Positions 1 through 6,156 of a DNA stretch of 11,832 nt are shown here, piece by piece. Source of the stretch: Candidatus Dojkabacteria bacterium (GTDB lineage Bacteria; Patescibacteriota; Dojkabacteria; B142; WJKM01); contig JAGQLH010000040.1 in the NCBI GenBank assembly GCA_020429465.1, positions 1 through 11,832 on the forward strand, written 5' to 3'. Within the stretch, counting starts at the first letter, position 1; each line of letters starts with the position of its first letter. The translations under genes were made by a program, and so were the position numbers. The notes beneath the pieces were generated by a model, which did not search any database, had not been told where the DNA came from, and worked only from the letters and a program-made list of their open reading frames with translations.

Positions 1-1053
1 GACAATAACAAACAATACAATAGCAACTGGCAGGAAAAAGAGCAGTGGTACTATTGACCAAACCATAAGTGTAAACCAGAAGGTAATAACCCAACCAATG
101 GCTTCCCGTACATCATTCAGCGTAGCTTTAAATCCAGTTGCATCATTTGAACCCTGAGAGGAATTCAGTGTAACACTCACAGTCGAGTAAGAAGCTTGCT
201 CTTCAATTTTACTTTTTTGTAATTCGAGATCATTAATTTGATTCTGAATAATTTCTTTTTGATCCGAAGCATCATTAATTGACTGAAGCTGGGCTTCCTG
301 TTGATCAATTTCACTTATAATTCGTGCAATCTCATTTTGTTTGTCATAAAGCTCTATAAACTCATACGTAATTTCATCTGCATGATCACGGACAAACTGC
401 ATATACCCATCAAGCTCCCCAATTGGTACCCGTGCTAGAATGGTTGCCGAGGTATTAGTAGCATAAGAATTGTACGTACTGGATTGGATATAACCATTAA
501 TAGTAGCTACATGTTTTGATATATCTTCGTATACTGTTCTGACATTTTCGACTACAATAGTTAATTCTCCCTGACGCTCTTGAATTCTATTTCTTTGAGC
601 AGTTTCATCATCTTCAATAAATTCTTCTGATTTCGAATCATACAAATTTGTTGATAGGGGAGAACCAATACCACCCCCAATATATTCGGGAGAAATCTCT
701 GAGATGACGCCATCCATTCCCATAAACTCATCCTCAAATTCTCTAACTGAATCAGTTGAAAGGTCCATCGGGGCAATAGAAGCTTGATCTTTCTCAATAA
801 ACAATCGCAACGGTTTCACGTAAAACGCAAGTAGCGGTAATAATACAAAACTAATTGCTATGATTGGTAAACCAAACTTCAAAAATGGCATAAAATAATT
901 TTTACTATTCATTGAATCACGATAAAAAGTAGTGTGTATATCATCAGGGATTTGAGAAAAAACCACATTTTTTACACGCTGTGACTGGCTCTCAGTAGGC
1001 TCAAGAAATCGTGATAGGGTATTTAGTTGTTGGTCTATAGAATTATTGTTCAT
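1..1053 (-). CDS. DUF4349-domain membrane protein, possible anti-sigma/sensor partner (partial, C-terminus off left edge)
   Basis: An open frame of 351 codons runs from an ATG at 1053-1051 to the left edge without a stop. Residues 1-55 are soluble and probably cytoplasmic. Residues about 57-78 form a hydrophobic helix (FLKFGLPIIAISFVLLPLL). An extracytoplasmic DUF4349-like domain follows from roughly 115 to 300. It has the family pattern: a beta strand ending in a VENV motif, the I-L-ARVPIGELD-Y signature, a long Glu/Gln/Lys coiled coil, then an STVSVTLN strand. A second hydrophobic segment (about 322-351) reaches the window edge. The start overlaps the end of the sigma-factor gene by 11 nt, so translation is probably coupled; a GAAGGAAA sequence lies 11 or more nt upstream. 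DUF4349 has no defined biochemistry. The position right after an ECF sigma gene and the cytosolic N-terminal segment suggest an anti-sigma or sensor role, which is inference. Family assignment is fairly sure, role is not. Confidence 0.8.
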   Translation of the reverse strand, partial: MNNNSIDQQLNTLSRFLEPTESQSQRVKNVVFSQIPDDIHTTFYRDSMNSKNYFMPFLKFGLPIIAISFVLLPLLAFYVKPLRLFIEKDQASIAPMDLSTDSVREFEDEFMGMDGVISEISPEYIGGGIGSPLSTNLYDSKSEEFIEDDETAQRNRIQERQGELTIVVENVRTVYEDISKHVATINGYIQSSTYNSYATNTSATILARVPIGELDGYMQFVRDHADEITYEFIELYDKQNEIARIISEIDQQEAQLQSINDASDQKEIIQNQINDLELQKSKIEEQASYSTVSVTLNSSQGSNDATGFKATLNDVREAIGWVITFWFTLMVWSIVPLLFFLPVAIVLFVIV

Positions 1054-1564
1054 ATTTATCTAATTTCCTTCGTGAATTTTTGATTACACGGTGAGAAATA
1101 ACCTTAACATTTGAAATACTTTTACCAACTGCTTGCGCTGTCTCTCGGACACTAAATCCATACATATAACGAAGTTCTACAATTTCTCGCTCAAGTGCAC
1201 TCATTTCTTTAAGACTTTTTGCCAATAACTCAGATTGCTCTCTCGACAACCCGCGTGATTTATCATCCGCAATTGCAACTATTTGCTCTTCCAAAGGAAG
1301 TGGCTTCCTCTCCCGATAAAAATCAATGAGTAAATTTTTTGCAATTGCATATACAAACGTTTTAAATGACGAACGCTTTTTAAATGAATTTATTTTTTCA
1401 AATGCACGAGTATAGGCTTCACTTACAATATCCTCTGCAATTTCCGCAGACGGAACTTTAAATCGAATATATTTAAAGAGTGAATTAAACGTTGCACTAT
1501 ACAGCTTTTCCATGGCTACAGTATCACCATTTTGAGCAGCTGTAATTAATTTCCGTTCTGACAC
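1043..1564 (-). CDS. ECF-type RNA polymerase sigma factor
   Basis: A 173-aa sigma-70 family protein of the short extracytoplasmic-function type, with only regions 2 and 4. Region 2 spans about residues 10-86. It includes the AEDIVSEAYTRAFEKI core-binding helix and the SSFKTFVYAIAKNLLIDFYRERK stretch that would melt and read the -10 element. Region 4 spans about 110-168 with the helix-turn-helix YGFSVRETAQAVGKSISNVK followed by a basic helix (HRVIKNSRRKL) for -35 recognition. The start is GTG at 1564-1562. An in-frame stop lies only three codons upstream, and the next Met (residue 18) would cut into region 2, so GTG is preferred. No clear Shine-Dalgarno is visible. The gene ends by overlapping the DUF4349 gene, and a sortase gene lies 62 bp upstream on the same strand. 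It probably directs a small stress or envelope regulon; its target promoters are not evident here. Confidence 0.93.
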   Translation of the reverse strand: MSERKLITAAQNGDTVAMEKLYSATFNSLFKYIRFKVPSAEIAEDIVSEAYTRAFEKINSFKKRSSFKTFVYAIAKNLLIDFYRERKPLPLEEQIVAIADDKSRGLSREQSELLAKSLKEMSALEREIVELRYMYGFSVRETAQAVGKSISNVKVISHRVIKNSRRKLDKYEQ

Positions 1565-1582
1565 ACAAAAATATTACTAATG

Positions 1583-1604
1583 TAAAACAGGAACCTGTGT
1601 TTCA
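1583..1604. promoter_or_regulatory. Inverted repeat between sortase and sigma genes (operator or weak terminator)
   Basis: The 12-bp perfect palindrome ACAGGAACCTGT lies at 1587-1598, in the 62-bp gap between the sortase stop and the sigma-factor start. Allowing one bulged base, the arms extend into an A-run on one side and a T-run on the other. On the minus strand the RNA could fold as a 7-bp stem with a GTTC loop ending in U residues. That fits either a weak intrinsic terminator after the sortase gene or a dimeric-regulator site about 20-35 nt ahead of the sigma start. No choice between these is possible from sequence alone. Confidence 0.35.
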
Positions 1605-1626
1605 TTATTAATGTAGACGAAATTGG

Positions 1627-2268
1627 TTACAAGTTATATGTGCCAATTAACTCTGCGTCTATCATAAGCCTTTGAGAAAGACCATTTTCACATGTTTGAA
1701 GGCGTAATAGGGGAGTAGAACTCTCCGAAGTGTATACCTCGACCTGGTCCGGAGAAACTACATACGATTTTGAGAATTCGAATTCATACTTTTTATCCCC
1801 GTACTGTAAATACAACCTATCTCCTTGTTGTAATTCGTCCAGTCGATTAAAGAAACCAGATTCACCATCCCTATGGGCAAATAAATAGGTTATTCCATAG
1901 CCCTGCTGCGCAATCATATCAGGTGTATATGTGTATAACCCATGTGCAACAAAGTGCTCAATAACTGGCAAATAAATAGATCTATCTCGGGGATCAATAT
2001 GTATTTTTATTTCTTTATTTAAACCAATACTTGGGATTATTACAGAAAATGTCTCAGGAATTTCATATGCTTTGATTTGTTGCAAAGGAGTGTAATTTGT
2101 AGGAATCTGCGAGGTAAATAGGACAGACGTATTAGATTGAGCATCAGACTCAGCATGAACACCCAAGTGCAATCTATCAGAAAAATCTGAAAGTAAAATT
2201 AAACACAGAAAACATATTAAAATTGCAGTTAGTAATAATTTTTCAAAAACGGTTAACATATTCCGCAT
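1627..2268 (-). CDS. Sortase family transpeptidase, class D/E-like, membrane-anchored
   Basis: A 213-aa sortase. Residues 8-27 form an N-terminal membrane anchor after a short start (MRNMLTVFEK), the type II topology usual for sortases, with the domain outside the cell. The catalytic domain spans about 72-210. The catalytic His is H132 in LFAHRDGESGFFNRLDEL, the nucleophile Cys is C193 in LRLQTCENG, and the conserved Arg is R200 in SQRLMIDAEL, so the triad is intact. Family members cleave a C-terminal sorting motif on exported proteins and link them to cell wall or to pilin subunits. No protein in this window shows an obvious LPxTG-type sorting tail. The gene probably starts a unit continuing into the sigma factor and DUF4349 genes. 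ATG at 2268 is the first start; Met4 (2259) is an alternative. An extended -10 promoter lies just upstream. Confidence 0.92.
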   Translation of the reverse strand: MRNMLTVFEKLLLTAILICFLCLILLSDFSDRLHLGVHAESDAQSNTSVLFTSQIPTNYTPLQQIKAYEIPETFSVIIPSIGLNKEIKIHIDPRDRSIYLPVIEHFVAHGLYTYTPDMIAQQGYGITYLFAHRDGESGFFNRLDELQQGDRLYLQYGDKKYEFEFSKSYVVSPDQVEVYTSESSTPLLRLQTCENGLSQRLMIDAELIGTYNL

Positions 2269-2289
2269 ACCCTATAATAAATGTACTGG

Positions 2290-2298
2290 ATTATAACA
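2290..2298 (-). promoter_or_regulatory. Extended -10 promoter of the sortase unit
   Basis: Reading on the minus strand, the sequence is TGTTATAAT: a perfect TATAAT with the TGn extension. No good TTGACA-like box lies 16-18 bp upstream, as is common for extended -10 promoters. The expected transcription start is near 2283, giving a leader of only about 15 nt before the sortase ATG at 2268. Confidence 0.6.
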
Positions 2299-2344
2299 AA
2301 ACATAGGGAAATATGAGATTATATAGTAAAATTTTAGTATTCGA

Positions 2345-2353
2345 TGCTATAAT
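2345..2353 (+). promoter_or_regulatory. Extended -10 promoter of the DHH-like gene
   Basis: TGCTATAAT is a perfect TATAAT preceded by the TGn extension. The -35 region (around 2325-2330) is poor. The expected start of transcription is near 2360, giving a leader of about 19 nt before the ATG at 2379, with no Shine-Dalgarno sequence in it. It faces away from the sortase promoter, so the 110-bp gap is a divergent promoter region. Confidence 0.6.
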
Positions 2354-2378
2354 TCGCTCAATTCATATCCGATAGTTA

Positions 2379-3830
2379 ATGTCGCAACTTTCACTACTAG
2401 AAAATTCAAAAAAAATTCTTATCGTCACTCCCGATCTCCTGTCATATGATTCTATATGTTCTGCAGTCGTACTCTCAAAACTACTGACGAGACAGGGAAA
2501 AGAAGTTCAAATACTGACAAATAAAGAAGAATATGAACGCAAATTTAGCGAGGACATAAAGGTAGACCAAGGGATTATTACTGACAAAGTACTGAGTAAA
2601 AACTTTAAAGCATCCTTGCCTTCGAATCGTGAAATAGACACTATTGAAGTTGTCGAAGAAAATAACGCGTTCAATATTGTTATAAAAACTAAGTCTGGTA
2701 GGCTTATTCACGAACAAATAGCATTTGAACGATCAGAATCAGAATTTGATCTGGTAATAACACTTGGGCTATTAACTCCTGAGAGCTCACAAGAGTACAT
2801 GAAAAGTTTTTCATCTTCTATAAATGCAGAGAAAACACTAAACATTCATTATTCAAAGTCAACCATAAATGCCGATTCACACGTTTCTCTAAAAACATAT
2901 ACCTTATCCGAAATAATCAAACATATAGCTGAAGAACTATCACTTGCACTTACTAATGAAGATGCCACCTACCTATTAGCTGGTTTACTATCAAACACTC
3001 ATAGCTTAAAAGTTAACACAACAAAAAAAACAATCCTCAATTTGTATGAATTAGTGTACACACACAACGGAAATGTGAGACATGCTAATAGCTTTATTCA
3101 CAGATCTATCAATAAAGAGCAGAGCATATGGTTTAAAGAAGTATTTAATGATATCCAAAAAGAAGATTTCTTTGTTCATTCTCATGTTAATAACGAACTT
3201 GTTGATGGAGATCTGATTTCACGTCTTACGCTTGAAGATAAATCACCACTTATGAGAATTTCAAACTGTAAAGTATCATTGGTTACAGTTCGTTTAAATA
3301 ATCGAACATACGGTATTCTTCAGACACAACCAGGTACCATTTCAACACTCGACCTTACGAAAGATTATACAGTGGTTGGCGATAAAGTATTTGTTCAATT
3401 CTGGACAAATCAAACTCCTAAGGAAGTAGTCGCTTCAATTCGTTCATCGCTAAGTCTTACATCAAGGACTGAGCAGAATCAACAAGAAGAACCAAAGAAA
3501 GAGAGAAGAGAAGAGATGGAAGAACCAAGAAAAGTAGTATCTAGTTTACTAGAGGAGGAAATAAAAGCAAAAAGTAACGAGAAAGAATTCATTCCTAAGC
3601 TCTCGCCCGAAGCAGAAGCAGCATTAGAAAGGAATAACGTAAGAAATGTTACTGAAGAAGAAAAAATGACTATACCTCCACAAACTATCACCAACAAAAA
3701 TGAGGATTCTGCGATTGACCCAACACCACCAGCTGCTCCTTTTGCCTTTGAACCTCAATTCACGCCTTCAAATTACAATCCACTCCCAGCAGTCGAAGAG
3801 GATGAGGAGTTTAGTTTAGAAGCAAAATAG
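2379..3830 (+). CDS. Degenerate DHH-family phosphoesterase-like protein, probably catalytically inactive
   Basis: A 483-aa protein. Residues about 10-365 resemble the DHH/NrnA fold. A Rossmann-like N-terminus is followed by PDLLSYDSICSAVVL, where D24 matches the second Asp of motif I. D124 lies in FDLVITLG. LNIHYSK sits where NIDHHxSN should be (I156-H157-Y158), followed by the helix LSEIIKHIAEEL. TNEDATYLLAGLLSNTHSLK (192-211) replaces the usual LxxGIxxDTGxF. Three metal-ligand positions (the motif II Asp, DHH, and the motif IV Asp) are therefore lost, so nanoRNase or pAp phosphatase activity is unlikely. Residues about 365-483 are a charged, then Pro-rich, disordered tail (EEPKKERREEMEEPRK, then PTPPAAPFAFEP). 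There is no signal peptide. The role is unknown; nucleotide or RNA binding, or scaffolding, are guesses. It converges on ftsK with a 6-bp gap. Confidence 0.7.
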   Translation: MSQLSLLENSKKILIVTPDLLSYDSICSAVVLSKLLTRQGKEVQILTNKEEYERKFSEDIKVDQGIITDKVLSKNFKASLPSNREIDTIEVVEENNAFNIVIKTKSGRLIHEQIAFERSESEFDLVITLGLLTPESSQEYMKSFSSSINAEKTLNIHYSKSTINADSHVSLKTYTLSEIIKHIAEELSLALTNEDATYLLAGLLSNTHSLKVNTTKKTILNLYELVYTHNGNVRHANSFIHRSINKEQSIWFKEVFNDIQKEDFFVHSHVNNELVDGDLISRLTLEDKSPLMRISNCKVSLVTVRLNNRTYGILQTQPGTISTLDLTKDYTVVGDKVFVQFWTNQTPKEVVASIRSSLSLTSRTEQNQQEEPKKERREEMEEPRKVVSSLLEEEIKAKSNEKEFIPKLSPEAEAALERNNVRNVTEEEKMTIPPQTITNKNEDSAIDPTPPAAPFAFEPQFTPSNYNPLPAVEEDEEFSLEAK

Positions 3831-3836
3831 TCCTTA

Positions 3837-6098
3837 TCATTCACTCCCACCTTGGAGAAAACTCTCAATATCAGTGATAAGTACATCTCGAGGTTTGCTA
3901 CCATTTGCGGGACCAACTACCCCATGTTCATGCAATTCATCGAGTAATCGAGCTGCACGATTATACCCTACACTTAGTTTACGTTGAATAAGTGAGGACG
4001 ATCCTTTTCGGGCATTTACAACAACCCGAGCAGCCGCTGCGAATAAATCGTCCTCTGAGAAATTAAAAGACTCAGCTGCACCAGGAGGAGCATTTGGATC
4101 TACTTGAGCTTTTGTGACCTCAAGTGAATATTCAACCTCTGGTGATTGATCTTTGATAAATTCAACTACTTTTAATACTTCTTCTTGAGACACAAATCCA
4201 CCTTGAATACGTGCAAGCCTATTTTTTCCAGGATCTTTATAGAGCATATCTCCACGTCCTAGTAAAGCCTCTGCTCCTACTTGATCGAGGATTACACGAG
4301 AATCAACCTGGGTCGTTACACTCATTCCAACTCGACCAGGAATATTTGCTTTTATTAACCCTGTAATAACATCAACGGATGGTCTTTGAGTTGCGAGTAT
4401 AAGATGAATCCCAGTTGCACGTGCTTTCTGTGCAAGTTTTACAATTGAAGATTCAATTTCTGCACCATGTTGAGTCATCATCATGTCAGCCATCTCATCA
4501 ATCACAATAACAATATAGGGGAGGGCAGTGAATCCCATCTTTTCATTGAAACCCTCTAAATTCCGAACTCTAAAATTTTTAAATTCAGTGTAACGACGTT
4601 CCATCTCTACAATTGCCCATTTCAACGCATTATTAACTTTATCCATATCTGTTATAACCGGTGTTAGCAAGTGAGGAATACCATTATAATCAGAAAATTC
4701 AACCTGTTTTGGATCGACCAAGATAAATCGAACTTCATCTGGGGATTTTCTCATCAAAAGTGACATTACAAATGAGTTTGTAACAACAGATTTACCTGAA
4801 CCCGTAGCTCCAGCAATAAGTAAATGAGGCATAGCTTGAATATCAGCGTAGATTTTTTTACCAGAAACATCTACACCTATTGTTGCTTGTAAATTCCCCT
4901 GATCTAAACCATCCCCTTCAACAAGTTCTCTAAAACTAATAGTTTCACGATCTTTATTTGGAGCCTCAATACCGATATAACTCGTTCCCGGAATTGGAGC
5001 CTCTATTCTTACCGCATTGGCAGAAGTTGCGAGTGCAAGAGCTAAGTCATTTCTAAGATTTGCAATCTTAGATACCTTCGTCCCCAATGCGATATCCAAA
5101 GCGTATTGAGTTACTGAAGGACCGATAAGTACATCAACGACATTAGTTTCTATACCAAAGCTACTTAATGTCCTCTCAATGATTTGTGAATTACGCTTTA
5201 TATGTGTTAAAGAAGGCTTTTGCTTAGGAACTTTTTTTAGGAGAGTAACTGGGGGAAGTTTCCAATCAGGAAATTTCAATTCCTGTTGCATAACCATATC
5301 ATTGTCATCATCACCAGATTTTTCAGTAAATGTAACATTTTTTAATGCTTTTGCCTCTTCTGCTTTCCGCTCTGAGGCAGATAATGCTGCTTTCGTATTT
5401 TTTTCTTGCTCCTTAGAGCTCACACTATCCGGATTATGATCAGGTGATGAATCATCTGATCTAGACTGAAAATCACCGACCATTCGAGCGTCCCCATAAT
5501 CTCGTTCTTCGTATTCATCTTCAATAACTGAAGTACTTTTTCCCTTCGGTAATGAATTAAATACTTTATTAAAGAAATTAGTAATTGAAAGAATTATTTT
5601 CCTAATGAAAGAAAAATAATCAGTAAGAGAAATTGAAAATACTAATGGTAATGAGAAAAAAATAATCAAGATCATCAAAGGTCGTACCATATCTTGAAAA
5701 AGGTAAGCAGCTAGTTGCTCGGCTAAGGTAACACCAACAACTCCTCCAAATTGTCCCTGTGCCCCTAACTCGGTAATATTTACTGGTAAATTAATACCAC
5801 TAGATATATACGTCGCATATGCTAATGTAACCAGTGTACCGCCGATTACGCTCCTGAGTGTAATCCTCTCGGGTAATATGCCAAATAGATATGATGAGAG
5901 AATAAAAAGTGTACAGCTTACAAGTATCACTGATTCTCCAAACAAACGAGTAAAGTGAGCAAATAGTATCCCTTCTGTGAATTGACTTAAGAGTGCTACT
6001 ATCCCAGCGAACAGTACCAAAAGTCCAAATACTATTTTTGTTTCACTACTATCATATGTAATTTTTTTTCTTCGTCCTCGACGTTTTGATCGTGCCAT
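3837..6098 (-). CDS. ftsK: DNA translocase FtsK/SpoIIIE
   Basis: A 753-aa septal DNA pump that moves chromosome ends through the closing division site using ATP. A basic N-terminus (RSKRRGRRKK) is followed by four hydrophobic helices at about 22-40, 52-73, 80-98 and 138-160, which anchor it at the septum. A charged linker (about 180-285) is short compared with that of E. coli FtsK. The alpha/beta motor follows: Walker A GATGSGKS at 430-437, Walker B IVIVIDEMADMM with D534 and E535, then ATGIHLILATQRPSVDVITG and the VDSRVILDQVGAEALLGRGDML region. The C-terminal gamma winged helix (about 683-741, SSSLIQRKLSVGYNRAARLLDELHE) would read orientation sequences on the chromosome. All core motifs are intact. 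It lies 58 bp after dnaG on the same strand, probably co-transcribed. No Shine-Dalgarno is seen. The stop is TGA, which argues against UGA recoding. Confidence 0.97.
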   Translation of the reverse strand: MARSKRRGRRKKITYDSSETKIVFGLLVLFAGIVALLSQFTEGILFAHFTRLFGESVILVSCTLFILSSYLFGILPERITLRSVIGGTLVTLAYATYISSGINLPVNITELGAQGQFGGVVGVTLAEQLAAYLFQDMVRPLMILIIFFSLPLVFSISLTDYFSFIRKIILSITNFFNKVFNSLPKGKSTSVIEDEYEERDYGDARMVGDFQSRSDDSSPDHNPDSVSSKEQEKNTKAALSASERKAEEAKALKNVTFTEKSGDDDNDMVMQQELKFPDWKLPPVTLLKKVPKQKPSLTHIKRNSQIIERTLSSFGIETNVVDVLIGPSVTQYALDIALGTKVSKIANLRNDLALALATSANAVRIEAPIPGTSYIGIEAPNKDRETISFRELVEGDGLDQGNLQATIGVDVSGKKIYADIQAMPHLLIAGATGSGKSVVTNSFVMSLLMRKSPDEVRFILVDPKQVEFSDYNGIPHLLTPVITDMDKVNNALKWAIVEMERRYTEFKNFRVRNLEGFNEKMGFTALPYIVIVIDEMADMMMTQHGAEIESSIVKLAQKARATGIHLILATQRPSVDVITGLIKANIPGRVGMSVTTQVDSRVILDQVGAEALLGRGDMLYKDPGKNRLARIQGGFVSQEEVLKVVEFIKDQSPEVEYSLEVTKAQVDPNAPPGAAESFNFSEDDLFAAAARVVVNARKGSSSLIQRKLSVGYNRAARLLDELHEHGVVGPANGSKPRDVLITDIESFLQGGSE

Positions 6099-6156
6099 CG
6101 TTTAAACTCAATAATTTCCCAACTAGTTTAACATATGGTGAGCCATGATACGTTCT

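Noticed and set aside
561..797. A 78-codon minus-strand open frame
   Set aside because: It lies inside the DUF4349 coding sequence in another frame on the same strand. The DUF4349 frame is open for 351 codons with clear domain features, and this one has no recognisable features.
2273..2278. A plus-strand TATAAT as a second promoter for the DHH-like gene
   Set aside because: It has no TGn extension or -35 box and would leave a ~95-nt leader, while a perfect extended -10 lies much closer at 2345-2353.
5179..5439. An 86-codon plus-strand open frame antisense to ftsK
   Set aside because: It mirrors the ftsK linker, is Ser/Phe-rich as expected of antisense Glu/Lys codons, and has no promoter or ribosome site.
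6099..6156. A separate ftsK promoter in the 58-bp dnaG-ftsK gap
   Set aside because: Only loose matches such as TATGTT are seen on the minus strand, with no extended -10, unlike the other promoter regions. Read-through from dnaG is simpler.
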